From Clostridia bacterium (GTDB taxonomy: Bacteria; Bacillota; Clostridia; Oscillospirales; CAG-272), in the NCBI GenBank assembly GCA_017501545.1, contig JAFVWS010000013.1:1-64000 (forward strand): a stretch of DNA of 64,000 nt. Direction: 5' to 3'. The notes beneath the pieces were generated by a model. The model ran no database searches, was not told the DNA's origin, and saw only the letters and a list, made by a program, of their open reading frames with translations. A program made the translations under genes and the position numbers. This document shows, one piece after another, positions 16,713 to 25,533 of the stretch; the first letter of the stretch is position 1, and each line of letters starts with the position of its first letter.

Positions 16713-18308
16713 TTAAAGCTCCTTATATTCAAACGATATAAAATCAGCAGGGGTTTTCTTGCCTGTTAGGTCTTGACAGCACATGCCGATAAAGGTGCCT
16801 GTGTGCCCCTCGTGGCCTATTAAGCCATACGCCTCGTCACATAGGCATGAGCAGTCAAGCGCGCCACCGATGCTTTCAAATTTTTCCCCGTCTAATGAGT
16901 ATGAAAATTCAAGGCTTAGCCTATTAATTTCCACCCTTAGCCATACCCTTTTGTTTTCTCCTATAAGCACCCTATATTCCTTGATAGGATTATAGAATTT
17001 TAAGCTGTCGCGCACAATTATTCTAAGGGCGTTTTCGCCACTCTCCTCGTCGTGCGACATATATAAATAAAAGAAATTAAAGGTGTCGTAAAAGACGGTA
17101 AGTCCTGCCATTTCTTGGAAGGTTTTGGGGTCAAAGTATAGCTCGGTGGTGGCTTCAGCGTGGAATGCTTGTAGTCTTCTTGCCACCATACTTTGCAGAT
17201 TTGGTGAGGTAATTGCCTCGCCACCATATAGCCTTAAAGCCTCACCTGTTAAGGCTCCTATTTTTTCAAGTGGCAATCTTAGCGTTTTATAGTGCAGTGG
17301 TAATTCCTTGCCGTCAAAGACGTCTTTTTGAGGCTTTGGTGGGAATTTTACCTCGTCAAGTGCAGAATAATATTCCTCTGGTGGTACTTCTCCACCATTT
17401 TCAAGCCTTAGCCAGCCGTTTTCCCATTTTACAGGTGCTAAGCAGGTTTCACGTCCCAAAATAGAACAGCCAAGCGCCCAGTCAACTAAATTCTTGTCTC
17501 TTAGAGGTCTTGCGCAAAGATACGCCACGTAGCCTTGACCGTTTGATGCTTCAATATATGAGGCATGGCCTGTACGTTGCATATATTTTTCGGGGTTATT
17601 TCTTGTGGTCAAAAGTGGCATAGGGTCGCTTTCATACTCGCCCCAAATGTTCCTTGAGCGTGCAAGACGCACACCGTGGTTATACATTGTGCCACCCTCG
17701 GCAACCATCAAATAGTAGTATCCGTCTTTTTTATATAGATGTGGCGCCTCGGTTGCACCAATTTCTGTGCCACGATAAATTGTTTTTATCTCGCCAACTA
17801 ATTTTTTAGATACTGGGTCGTACTCTTGCATTAAAATTCCTGCAAAGTCGTGCTTTTCCATACGATGGTCCCAGCGCATATTTAGTAGATATTTTTTGCC
17901 GTCATCATCGTGAAAAAGTGATGGGTCGAAGCCACTTGAATTTAAGTATATAGGCTCGCTCCACTCTCCATATAGGTCAGTGGTGGTAACTAAATAGTTA
18001 GGCGTGTCCTTGAAAATGCCGTGAAAGTTTTTTACGTTGGTGTAAATTAAGTAATATACCCCGTCTGAGTAGCTGAGGCACGGTGCCCACACGCCACCAG
18101 AGTTTGGGTTGCCCTGCATATCAAGCTGACTTGTGCGTCTTAAGGGGCAAGGCAATTGCTCCCAGCTTATAAGGTCGCGTGAATGGTATAATTCGACGCC
18201 CCCAAACCATTGAAAGGTTGAGGTTGCAAGATAATAATCATCCCCTACGCGCAGTATGCTTGGGTCTGGGTGAAAGCCCCTTAAAATAGGGTTTTTTGCA
18301 GTTAACAT
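16713..18308 (-). CDS. Glycoside hydrolase family 43 (beta-xylosidase/arabinofuranosidase type)
   Basis: 531 residues. The five-bladed propeller begins GFHPDPSILRVGDDYYL (catalytic base Asp), then SSGFDPSLFHDDDG (pKa-modulating Asp) and IGATEAPHLYKKDGYYYLM (general acid Glu). The C-terminal third (about 330-530, with ARRLQAFHAEATTEL and the following strands) is the concanavalin-like accessory domain seen in GH43 xylosidases. There is no signal peptide, so it acts on imported xylo- or arabino-oligosaccharides. It is the middle gene of the operon, 27 bases after the GH36 gene. The balance of xylosidase and arabinofuranosidase activity cannot be decided from sequence. Confidence 0.9.
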   Translation of the reverse strand: MLTAKNPILRGFHPDPSILRVGDDYYLATSTFQWFGGVELYHSRDLISWEQLPCPLRRTSQLDMQGNPNSGGVWAPCLSYSDGVYYLIYTNVKNFHGIFKDTPNYLVTTTDLYGEWSEPIYLNSSGFDPSLFHDDDGKKYLLNMRWDHRMEKHDFAGILMQEYDPVSKKLVGEIKTIYRGTEIGATEAPHLYKKDGYYYLMVAEGGTMYNHGVRLARSRNIWGEYESDPMPLLTTRNNPEKYMQRTGHASYIEASNGQGYVAYLCARPLRDKNLVDWALGCSILGRETCLAPVKWENGWLRLENGGEVPPEEYYSALDEVKFPPKPQKDVFDGKELPLHYKTLRLPLEKIGALTGEALRLYGGEAITSPNLQSMVARRLQAFHAEATTELYFDPKTFQEMAGLTVFYDTFNFFYLYMSHDEESGENALRIIVRDSLKFYNPIKEYRVLIGENKRVWLRVEINRLSLEFSYSLDGEKFESIGGALDCSCLCDEAYGLIGHEGHTGTFIGMCCQDLTGKKTPADFISFEYKEL

Positions 18309-18335
18309 AATACTCCTTTATGCTTTTATTAGCAC

Positions 18336-19955
18336 TTATTTTATTTTGTCGGCAAACCAAGCATTTCCTTGATTTGTGTACCAGTTAAAGGTAATTTCCT
18401 TGCCATTTAACAAATATCTTTCAGGGGTGGTTGTTTCCATCCAGTCAAGAGGAATAAATTCGTCAGCTTGATAGGATGCTACTCTGTATGCTTCCTTCAA
18501 TTCCTCAAGCTCGTCCTCATTTAAAACGCCAGGCTTGCAGGAAACGAAAAGTGGTGAGCCACTTCTTGAAAGGGCATATAGCCACTCTCTGTTTTGCTCC
18601 CAAGGAATTGCGCCTGTTATTCCTACGCAGTCAGCATCGCTCATAAAGAGCTTGCCGTTTTGTGTGTTTCTAAACGCTAAGGTGTTTACTCCCATTTTTG
18701 CAGTGCGTGACCACTCAAAGCCACTTGTGTCATCTCCTGTACGGTTAAGCTGATGTAGCCCTGCACATAGGTGACCGATACAGTTACAGCCGATAATTAC
18801 GGCACCGTTTGAACTTTCCTTAATGGTTTTATAAAAGTTCTTTACAATCTCAGCGCTGGTTTTTGTTTTGTCGTAAAAGCCCCAGTTATCCCAAGTGATT
18901 TTGTCACACATTTCAAAGCCCCACCAGCCAAAGATATCAAAGGTTGAAAAGTCGTGCTTAATCAGCTCATAGCCCCACTCCTTGGTTAGTCTTCTTGTCG
19001 TTTCGGCAACGTACTCAAGCACCTCAGGGTGTGATGGGTCAAAGACCTTGTTGTGTCTTTGGAGATACCACTCCTCTGGCTTTTCTATCTTTCTTTCAGT
19101 GTTATCGCGACCATTGATTAGGTAGCGCACCCAAATACCAGGACGCACGCCAAGCTCTTTCATTTCATCGGCAAGTCCCTTCATATCAGGAAAGCGCTCG
19201 TTTCCTATATGCCAAGGTGCGTCAACTGAGTTTGGTTGCCATCCGTCGTCAATTACCATATATGGTATGTTTGGTAGTCCCTTACACATCTTAGCAACAA
19301 GCTTAGTGTCCTCTATAATATCCTCGTATGAGCTTTTTCCATATGCATAATACCAGTTATTTGAGCCGTATACCTTATGCTCTGGCAGGTATGGCAGAGG
19401 TGACATTTCGCCACAAAACGCCCCCACCGCATTGTATGCGCTTACGTTTTCATACTCGGAAAAAATAACCGTTGCACACTCTAATTTTCTGCCGTTTAGC
19501 CTTGTTGGATTTCCACCGTTTCTTATATCAAGCCAAAGGGTAACGCCTGCTGTGTCATATTGCCAAAAGCACATTGCATTTGGCTGAACCATTACGCCAA
19601 AGCACTCAGTTAATCTGCCCTCATATTCAAGGCAAGAGTCGCTTCCGTTTGATACTGCCATATACCAAGGCATTGTCCTTTCCGGCTTAATTGTGTCCCA
19701 CTGCAAATCGCCATATCCACGCTCGTAAGCATCGCCAAGCACCTTTACGTCCTTGCGCATTTTGTTGTTCCAACGTAGTTGTAGGTAGCGCACGCCCCTT
19801 TGTGCCGATGCACAAAAAACCACTAATTTATTTCCGTCTTGCTTAAACGACACCTCCGTGCCATCGCCAATGAGTGTGCTTTTTAAATCACTATTATAGT
19901 ATTCCTCTCTTTTATCGCTGAAAAGACAAACGTAATCTGGAATTCTAAGCTTCAT
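18336..19955 (-). CDS. Alpha-galactosidase-like glycoside hydrolase (GH36 type)
   Basis: 539 residues, lacking a signal peptide. The TIM-barrel strands are recognisable: PYMVIDDGWQPNS, GVRPGIWVRYLI, YELIKHDFSTFD (nucleophile Asp of the KxD motif) and LNRTGDDTSGFEW (acid/base Asp region), followed by GKLFMSDADCVGI. It is shorter than classical GH36 enzymes (about 700 residues), with a reduced N-terminal sandwich. It is the first gene of the operon, with GGAGAAAC before the ATG, a promoter at 20008-20036 and a leader palindrome. Together with GH43 and GH78 it suggests trimming of galactose, pentose and rhamnose decorations. Substrate is an inference. Confidence 0.85.
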   Translation of the reverse strand: MKLRIPDYVCLFSDKREEYYNSDLKSTLIGDGTEVSFKQDGNKLVVFCASAQRGVRYLQLRWNNKMRKDVKVLGDAYERGYGDLQWDTIKPERTMPWYMAVSNGSDSCLEYEGRLTECFGVMVQPNAMCFWQYDTAGVTLWLDIRNGGNPTRLNGRKLECATVIFSEYENVSAYNAVGAFCGEMSPLPYLPEHKVYGSNNWYYAYGKSSYEDIIEDTKLVAKMCKGLPNIPYMVIDDGWQPNSVDAPWHIGNERFPDMKGLADEMKELGVRPGIWVRYLINGRDNTERKIEKPEEWYLQRHNKVFDPSHPEVLEYVAETTRRLTKEWGYELIKHDFSTFDIFGWWGFEMCDKITWDNWGFYDKTKTSAEIVKNFYKTIKESSNGAVIIGCNCIGHLCAGLHQLNRTGDDTSGFEWSRTAKMGVNTLAFRNTQNGKLFMSDADCVGITGAIPWEQNREWLYALSRSGSPLFVSCKPGVLNEDELEELKEAYRVASYQADEFIPLDWMETTTPERYLLNGKEITFNWYTNQGNAWFADKIK

Positions 19956-19979
19956 TAGTTTCTCCTAATAACTATTATT

Positions 19980-20036
19980 CAAGATGCTTAGCATCTTGTC
20001 TATTTTTATTCTACCACAAGGGTGGCATAAAGTAAA
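19980..20036 (-). promoter_or_regulatory. Promoter and leader palindrome of the GH36-GH43-GH78 operon
   Basis: Minus strand TTTACT (20031-20036), 17-base spacer, TAGAAT (20008-20013), followed at the expected transcript start by the 19-base palindrome CAAGATGCTAAGCATCTTG (19980-19998). Its placement mirrors the palindrome of the FGGY kinase gene, though the sequence differs, which suits a repressor operator or a 5' stabilising hairpin. Confidence 0.6.
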
Positions 20037-20046
20037 GATATTTTTC

Positions 20047-20075
20047 TTGACCTACCAAGCCCATTGTGCTACAAT
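20047..20075 (+). promoter_or_regulatory. Promoter of the glycerate kinase gene
   Basis: TTGACC (20047-20052), 17-base spacer, TACAAT (20070-20075), divergent from the GH36 operon promoter. Confidence 0.75.
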
Positions 20076-20096
20076 AAAAGCAAGCGAGGTGAGAAT

Positions 20097-21212
20097 ATGA
20101 GATTTGTCTTTGCATCCGACTCCTTCAAGGGCACGCTTTCAAGCGAAAAATGCGGAAAAATCCTTGGGGAGTGTCTAAAAAACGAGATACAGGGTGGTAC
20201 GTTTGAACAGCTTTTGATAGCAGACGGTGGTGAGGGCACGCTCGAGGCGCTTAGCCGTGCCAAGGACGCTAAATATATCGAGGCTACGGTTTGTGACCCA
20301 CTCTTTAGAAAAATTAAATCATCATATCTTACCGTAGGCACGCGCGCAGTTATCGCGCTTAGCGAGGCAAGTGGACTTACTCTTTTAAAGGATGAGGAAA
20401 GAAATCCACTTTATACCACAACCTATGGCACCGGCGAGCTTATTTTAGATGCGCTTAAAAGGGGATATCGTGACATTACCTTGGCAATAGGTGGCAGTGC
20501 AACAAACGATGGTGGCATGGGCGCAATGTGCGCACTTGGTATTAAGTTTTATGACGAAAACGGCATAGAGCTTGAGGGTAAGGGACAAAGCCTTGGTAGG
20601 GTTTGTAAAATTGACACCTCATCCCTTGCCCCCGAGGCTAAAGAGGCAAGCTTTACTGTAATGTGCGACGTAAAAAATACGCTACTTGGAAAAGATGGGG
20701 CAACATACGTTTATGGCCCACAAAAGGGCGCATCTAAAGAAATTTTACCCGTGCTTGAAAGTGGAATGGAAAATTACGCAGGTGTAATAAAGTCTACCCT
20801 TGGTATTGACCCAAGCTTAGTTGTCGGTGGTGGCGCCGCCGGTGGAATTGGCGCTGCATATAGCGTATTCTTAGGTGCAAAAATGACCTCTGGCATCGAC
20901 ACTCTACTCGATATTTTAGATTTTGATAGCCTTATTAAGGGCTGTGACTACGTTATTTCCGGCGAGGGCAGGCTTGATAGCCAGTCGCTTTGTGGCAAGG
21001 TAATTTACGGCATTGCAAACAGGTGTAAAAAGGCTGGTGTGCCACTATTACTTATCGTTGGCTCACTTGGCGAGGGCTACGAGGGGGCTTATAGCTTAGG
21101 AGTAAGTAAAATTTACTCCCTTGTAAACGACAAAACCACGCTTGATGAGGCAATAAATAACGCCGAGAGTGTTTATTTTGAGCGTGCAACAGAGCTATTT
21201 AAAAATTTATAA
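20097..21212 (+). CDS. Glycerate kinase (GlxK/GarK family)
   Basis: 371 residues from the ATG at 20097 (GAGGTGAG upstream); the frame continues to 20064 without a site. Diagnostic stretches are ASDSFKGTLSS at the N-terminus, ADGGEGTLEAL (about 55), AIGGSATNDGGMGAMCALG (about 135), GVGGGAAGGIGAA-like glycine-rich loop (VVGGGAAGGIGAAY, near 250) and ISGEGRLDSQSLCGKV (near 295). The family phosphorylates D-glycerate with ATP, giving 2-phosphoglycerate in most bacterial members. It stands alone between its promoter and a strong terminator, with no glyoxylate or glucarate genes nearby. Confidence 0.93.
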   Translation: MRFVFASDSFKGTLSSEKCGKILGECLKNEIQGGTFEQLLIADGGEGTLEALSRAKDAKYIEATVCDPLFRKIKSSYLTVGTRAVIALSEASGLTLLKDEERNPLYTTTYGTGELILDALKRGYRDITLAIGGSATNDGGMGAMCALGIKFYDENGIELEGKGQSLGRVCKIDTSSLAPEAKEASFTVMCDVKNTLLGKDGATYVYGPQKGASKEILPVLESGMENYAGVIKSTLGIDPSLVVGGGAAGGIGAAYSVFLGAKMTSGIDTLLDILDFDSLIKGCDYVISGEGRLDSQSLCGKVIYGIANRCKKAGVPLLLIVGSLGEGYEGAYSLGVSKIYSLVNDKTTLDEAINNAESVYFERATELFKNL

Positions 21213-21213
21213 C

Positions 21214-21253
21214 AAAAAAGAACAGACCATTTAGGTTGGTCTGTTCTCTTTTT
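21214..21253 (+). terminator. Terminator of the glycerate kinase gene
   Basis: Perfect GAACAGACC/GGTCTGTTC stem, then CTCTTTTT. A runs on the left may let it work in reverse as well. Confidence 0.85.
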
Positions 21254-21296
21254 ATTTTTGCGCCTGAAGGAGAGAATCGGCGCCTGCGTTTCTTAA

Positions 21297-23414
21297 TTAT
21301 TTTGTTATACCCATCTTTTCAGCTGGTACGTATTCTACCATAAATACATCGTTTGAAAGAATGTAGAAGTAGTCGCCTATCAAAATACCACGGTGTAGGT
21401 TTTTTGTGCCTCTTGTTTCAACGTTTAGTACCTCGATAAAGCTTGAGCCGTCGTATCTATAAAGGACGTATCTGTTTGGATGGTCGCCGATATAATAATC
21501 TGTAATTGCCAAGCCGATAAGTCCAAGCTCACGATTAATGTAGTAAGCCTTATATTCAGAAGCATATGTGGCGTTTTTAATAAGGCTACAAACACGCTCA
21601 ACGCCCGTTTCGGTTTCTCTATAAACCTCAAGCTTGAAGCTTCTCACACCTGAGTCAACTCCTATGCCGAGTAAATCTCCGCCGAAGTCAATTAGCGTTG
21701 TTGAAAAGCCTGTAATTGTGCCTGTTTCCTTACATTCAAGGTTGTTAACATCGCTCATATCAATGAAAAATACTGGGTCTGTCATCTGTATCGCGGTGCA
21801 AACGTATGCATACGCGCCCTTAAATCTAACGGAGCGCACGGTTTCTCCATCTGGAGCGAAGCGAATCAAGGAATTATATACCTGCATGCTTTCAAGCTCT
21901 ACGATATATAGGTTTGCATTTGAGCTGTACTGGTAAAGCACATCTCCGTTTTCGTCGTATCTTACGCCGTTGTCGGTTGTAACCGCCCTTAAAAATCCGT
22001 CGTACTCGCTTAGTGAATATCTGTCCTTAAGATAGCCGTCAATTACCACGCTACCCTTGTTCTCAAAGCCACCTTTGTTGTATTCAACACGTAAAATTTC
22101 TGTTACGGTGTTTTTTTCCTCAGCGGTTTTTTGAGTTTTTTCGTTTGTTAGATAAATATTATTCTCGGAAACGTATATATCATCACCATATGAAAGGAAG
22201 GCTGATGCCTTGTTCATCTTAAGTGTGCTGTCGTTCATACGATATGCCAAGAGATATGTGTTGTTGTCACGTCCACCAACGTGGATATTTTCCTTGTCAA
22301 ACAGCTTAAAGCCCTCGCCGTCACTGTACTGTGGAATAGCTAAGTAGTCCATTCTTGCATAGTGCTTTGTGAACACAAATAGCTCGTTTTCTATCATGCG
22401 CGACTCAACGTATGAGCCGAAAAGTGTAGAAACGTTTTTAATGTAAATGTCGCTTGGGTCCTCTACGCTTACTGAAAGGATTGTAACGTATGGCACGTAT
22501 GCGCTACCAAAGCTTAAGCCATCACTTACAATTATGCTAACTGTCTTGCAGTCGCATGAAAGGTACATTTCTCTGACTGCATAGTCCTCTTTCATCTTTT
22601 CTAATTCGTCACCGGTTACCTTTACGTCAACGCCATTTTTTATATATTCAAGGGCGCTATTTAGCTTTATTGTGCCAACACGCTCAGAAAACTTACCGTC
22701 AATTGAATAAATATTAAGTGTGCTTCCGTTTAAATGGAAGATATATTTATTTGAGCGCTTGATTATGTCGCCCTCAATAACACCCTTTGTTTGAAGGTCA
22801 GTTGTTTCCTTGTAGGAGTCCTCTGCATCTTCCGTTTTGTCAGACATATCTGCCTCTGCTTTGTCAGACAAATCTTCCTCTAATTTGTCAGACATATCTT
22901 CCCAGTGACCATTTTCGTCCTTTGCGGACTCATCAAAAATAGTATCCTGTGAGTTTTCAAGGTTTTCCCATGCATCCTCTAACTCTTCATCCACAATAAA
23001 GCCTTCGCTATAGCCGTCCTTTAAAAGGTCGATTATATCCTGATACTGTTGTGGGAACTGAGTTGATGGAGAGGAAACTAAAATTGTTGATGGGGTGCCA
23101 TCCTTGTTTTCTCCAAGGTGCAATTCATAGTAGTTTTGGGTGTGTGGGTTATTTACTGTGTCGGAAATAATGTCAAGCTGTGCGCTTTTTTCATTTAGCG
23201 CGTTTTCCATATCCTCAATCTTATTACCAAGACCGAAAAGAAGTGGGAGTAAAACTATATTTAAAACAAGCAAAAAGCACGCGGCAATTGAACCAAGCTT
23301 CATAAAGAGGCTTCGGCTTGCCCAAATATTCGCTTTTTTCTTAACAGGGCTTGCCTCATCTAAATACTTGTCGTCAACGAGACTAAGCATTTTATTAAGG
23401 TCGTCTTTTCTCAT
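21297..23414 (-). CDS. Membrane-anchored beta-propeller protein, putative partner of the ECF sigma factor
   Basis: 705 residues. A short cytoplasmic N-terminus (RKDDLNKMLSLVDDKYLDEA) and one membrane helix (about 40-66) precede a coiled segment (KIEDMENALNEKSAQL), an acidic linker with repeated SDK motifs, and a large extracellular C-terminal region matching the Beta_propel type, with blades such as GDIIKRSNKYIFHLNGSTL and SMQVYNSLIRFAPDGETVRSVRFKGAYAYV. The gene starts 17 bases after the sigma factor gene ends, with GGAGG before the ATG. This linkage and the one-helix topology suggest an anti-sigma or sensor role, but no recognised anti-sigma domain is visible, so the role is inferred from context. 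Confidence 0.8.
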   Translation of the reverse strand: MRKDDLNKMLSLVDDKYLDEASPVKKKANIWASRSLFMKLGSIAACFLLVLNIVLLPLLFGLGNKIEDMENALNEKSAQLDIISDTVNNPHTQNYYELHLGENKDGTPSTILVSSPSTQFPQQYQDIIDLLKDGYSEGFIVDEELEDAWENLENSQDTIFDESAKDENGHWEDMSDKLEEDLSDKAEADMSDKTEDAEDSYKETTDLQTKGVIEGDIIKRSNKYIFHLNGSTLNIYSIDGKFSERVGTIKLNSALEYIKNGVDVKVTGDELEKMKEDYAVREMYLSCDCKTVSIIVSDGLSFGSAYVPYVTILSVSVEDPSDIYIKNVSTLFGSYVESRMIENELFVFTKHYARMDYLAIPQYSDGEGFKLFDKENIHVGGRDNNTYLLAYRMNDSTLKMNKASAFLSYGDDIYVSENNIYLTNEKTQKTAEEKNTVTEILRVEYNKGGFENKGSVVIDGYLKDRYSLSEYDGFLRAVTTDNGVRYDENGDVLYQYSSNANLYIVELESMQVYNSLIRFAPDGETVRSVRFKGAYAYVCTAIQMTDPVFFIDMSDVNNLECKETGTITGFSTTLIDFGGDLLGIGVDSGVRSFKLEVYRETETGVERVCSLIKNATYASEYKAYYINRELGLIGLAITDYYIGDHPNRYVLYRYDGSSFIEVLNVETRGTKNLHRGILIGDYFYILSNDVFMVEYVPAEKMGITK

Positions 23415-23431
23415 CTTAACCTCCGTTTAGC

Positions 23432-23974
23432 TTAATACCTTTCTAAGTGCTTTTTAAATTTCTCTCTTAGGCGTGATAAGGTGACCTTAACGTTTGCCTC
23501 TGTCAAGAAATTCTTTTTTGCTATTTCCTTTATCTCGCACATATAGAAATAGCGCTGAATAAAAATAACTCTTTTTTCCTTGTCAAGCGACGCAAGAAAC
23601 GTATTTATACATTCCTTAAGGATTAATTCGTCCACTGGCTCGCCATCCTTTGACGGTAAGCACGCCTCAAGCTCCTCATACGAGGGTGGCGCGTCGTTTT
23701 CTCCTCTTTTTTGTGCGCCCTTTTCCTTGCATTTATCAAGGGATAGGTTTCTTGTTATTTTTGCCGAGTAAGCCCCGAGGCTTTGAGGCACCGTTGGTGG
23801 AATGGTTTCCCACAGCCTTATGTAGGTGTCGTTTACACATTCCTCGCTGTCCTCTTGGCTTTTTAAAATGTTGTAGGCAACGTAATAGCATAAGCGCCCA
23901 TACTTGTCGCTTGTATGCTCTATGGCCTTTTCATCACGTGAAAAGTATAGCTCTATAATTTTAGAGTCATCCAT
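23432..23974 (-). CDS. ECF-type RNA polymerase sigma factor
   Basis: 180 residues from the ATG at 23974, with AGGGGTG six bases upstream; a GTG at 23983 overlaps that site. Region 2 spans YGRLCYYVAYNILKSQEDSEECVNDTYIRLW, with the usual DxEEcvndtY pattern, and region 4 spans FIQRYFYMCEIKEIAKKNFLTEANVKVTLSRLREKFK, a helix-turn-helix for -35 recognition. No sigma-1 or sigma-3 region is present. It forms a two-gene operon with the beta-propeller protein. A site of ECF type upstream (24035-24060) suggests autoregulation. The stimulus is unknown. Confidence 0.92.
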   Translation of the reverse strand: MDDSKIIELYFSRDEKAIEHTSDKYGRLCYYVAYNILKSQEDSEECVNDTYIRLWETIPPTVPQSLGAYSAKITRNLSLDKCKEKGAQKRGENDAPPSYEELEACLPSKDGEPVDELILKECINTFLASLDKEKRVIFIQRYFYMCEIKEIAKKNFLTEANVKVTLSRLREKFKKHLERY

Positions 23975-24034
23975 CTTCGTCACCCCTTCAAATTTAACCC
24001 CTTCGGGTCCTTTTCGGGCTTTCTCATCTATTAA

Positions 24035-24060
24035 GACGAAATTTTTCCCGTTTTGGTTAC
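24035..24060 (-). promoter_or_regulatory. Candidate autoregulated ECF promoter
   Basis: Minus strand GTAACC (24055-24060), 16 bases, CGTC (24035-24038). This matches the AAC...CGT layout of extracytoplasmic-function promoters and lies about 60 bases before the sigma gene. No TTGACA/TATAAT pair competes here. Confidence 0.55.
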
Positions 24061-24154
24061 ACTCCTATTGTAACATTTTTAAAATATTTTTGCAACTATA
24101 ATATATTTTTTGTGCTTTTGAGTAGTTTTCGTCGCAAAAGCCCTTTCCTCTTTG

Positions 24155-24186
24155 TCATTCTGGAGCGTAGCGATAGAATCTCTTCC
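24155..24186. repeat. Possible short dispersed repeat (CATTCTGGAGCGTAGCGATAG type)
   Basis: The stretch CATTCTGGAGCGTAGCGATA followed by GAATCTC resembles a short repeat I have seen in many Clostridia genomes next to terminators. Only one copy is found here, so support is weak. Confidence 0.3.
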
Positions 24187-24191
24187 CTTAT

Positions 24192-24215
24192 AAAAAAAAG
24201 AGGCTCTTGCCTCCT
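24192..24215 (-). terminator. Terminator of the pyr gene cluster
   Basis: GGAGGC/GCCTC stem on the minus strand, followed by eight T, just past the pyrB stop codon. Confidence 0.85.
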
Positions 24216-24218
24216 TTT

Positions 24219-25298
24219 TTATTTTGCCTTTGCTTCGCAGTATAGACAGCGACACTCGCCCTCGGTTGTTACCTTGAAAACGTGATCAAGCTCCTGCTCA
24301 CAGGATGTAATGCACCTTGGATTTTTGCAAAAGATTTCGTTTACCACCTTCAAACTGGTGTCTTTTTCTTCATTATTTATATTATCACCACTTAAGCCAA
24401 GTAGCTTCAAAATTAGCGCCATACGCATATATTTTCCGTTTAGCGCCTGCTCAAAATAGTGTGCGCGTGGGTCAGAATCTACCTTTACACTAATTTCGTT
24501 AACTCTTGGTAGTGGATGCATAATTGAAAGGTCGCTTTTTGCGTTTATAAGCTTTTGTGGGTCGAGAATATAGCTGTCCTTAAGGCGCAAATATTCCTCC
24601 TCGCTTGCGAAGCGCTCCTTTTGAATTCTTGTCATATAAAGAATGTCAAGCTTGTCAATTGCCTCTGTCAAATCCTTGGTTTCGTAAAACTGCTTGTGCG
24701 ATTTTCTAATCTCGTTCTTTACATAGCTTGGCACCCTTAATTCCTCAGGAGAAATAAGCACGAAGGTGATGCCCTCATATCTATTAAGTGCGTTAATTAG
24801 TGAGTGTACTGTTCTTCCGTATTTAAGGTCGCCACAAAGACCAACCGTTAAGTTGTTAAACGTGCCCTTCTTGCGCTTAATTGTGAGTAGGTCGGCAAGG
24901 GTTTGCGTTGGGTGGTTGTGTCCACCGTCACCTGCGTTAACTACTGGGATTGACGCGTTCATTGACGCAACAAGTGGCGCACCCTCCTTTGGGTGACGCA
25001 TCGCAATAATATCTGCATAGCAGGAAATCATCTTAGCTGTGTCAGCAACGCTTTCTCCCTTTGCGCTTGATGAGCTTTTCGCCTCGGAAAAGCCAAGCAC
25101 GTTTCCGCCAAGCTCATACATTGCAGCCTCAAAGCTGAGCCTTGTTCTGGTCGAAGGCTCAAAGAACAAGGTGGCAAGCTTCTTGCCCTTACATTTCTCA
25201 CTATATTTTTGTGGTTTTTCAATTATATCAAGCGCTGTTTCAATCAATGAATCGATTTCTTCAACAGAAAGCTCTTTTATATCTATAAGACTTCTCAT
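24219..25298 (-). CDS. pyrB: Aspartate carbamoyltransferase with fused PyrI-type zinc domain
   Basis: 359 residues, about 50 more than an ordinary PyrB. The catalytic part (1-305) has [13 protein letters not shown] (carbamoyl phosphate), [28 protein letters not shown] and [10 protein letters not shown]. The extra tail carries Cys324-x4-Cys329 and Cys351-x2-Cys354, spaced as in the zinc domain of the regulatory chain PyrI, but the nucleotide-binding domain of PyrI is absent. It forms carbamoyl-aspartate in UMP synthesis. In bacterial holoenzymes the zinc domain joins catalytic trimers to regulatory chains, so here it may stabilise the trimer without CTP control (inference). It is last in the cluster, with AAAGGAG upstream, preceded by element copy 2. 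Confidence 0.95.
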   Translation of the reverse strand: MRSLIDIKELSVEEIDSLIETALDIIEKPQKYSEKCKGKKLATLFFEPSTRTRLSFEAAMYELGGNVLGFSEAKSSSSAKGESVADTAKMISCYADIIAMRHPKEGAPLVASMNASIPVVNAGDGGHNHPTQTLADLLTIKRKKGTFNNLTVGLCGDLKYGRTVHSLINALNRYEGITFVLISPEELRVPSYVKNEIRKSHKQFYETKDLTEAIDKLDILYMTRIQKERFASEEEYLRLKDSYILDPQKLINAKSDLSIMHPLPRVNEISVKVDSDPRAHYFEQALNGKYMRMALILKLLGLSGDNINNEEKDTSLKVVNEIFCKNPRCITSCEQELDHVFKVTTEGECRCLYCEAKAK

Positions 25299-25314
25299 AT
25301 CTTCTCCTTTAGGC

Positions 25315-25515
25315 GGAAATTACAGGCTGGTGAAAACGAAAAGCAACTTTTCTTTTAAAAAATTAATCTGTCAAGACGACAACGTACCTTTTAAGGTAGA
25401 GATTTTTCTTCTGAAAAATCTCATATTTGCTTTTCTAACCGCGACCGCTACTCTACCGTACACAAGTACGCCGACGCGTACGCGTTCACGGCTTTTCCCT
25501 CACCCTCTAATTCCC
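25315..25515 (-). repeat. Three-stem element, copy 2 (between pyrE and pyrB)
   Basis: On the minus strand the outer arms are GGGAATTA (25508-25515) and TAATTTCC (25315-25322); the core helix is CCGTGAACGC with GCGGTCGCGG, capped by CGTAC-TTGT-GTACG; the third stem GAAAAGCAA (25427-25435) pairs with TTGCTTTTC (25338-25346), enclosing hairpins GAGATTTTTC/GAAAAATCTC and ACCTTAAAAGGT. The outer arm ends four bases before the pyrB ribosome binding site. Confidence 0.8.
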
Positions 25516-25533
25516 TTGTTAGGGTTTTGTGCC

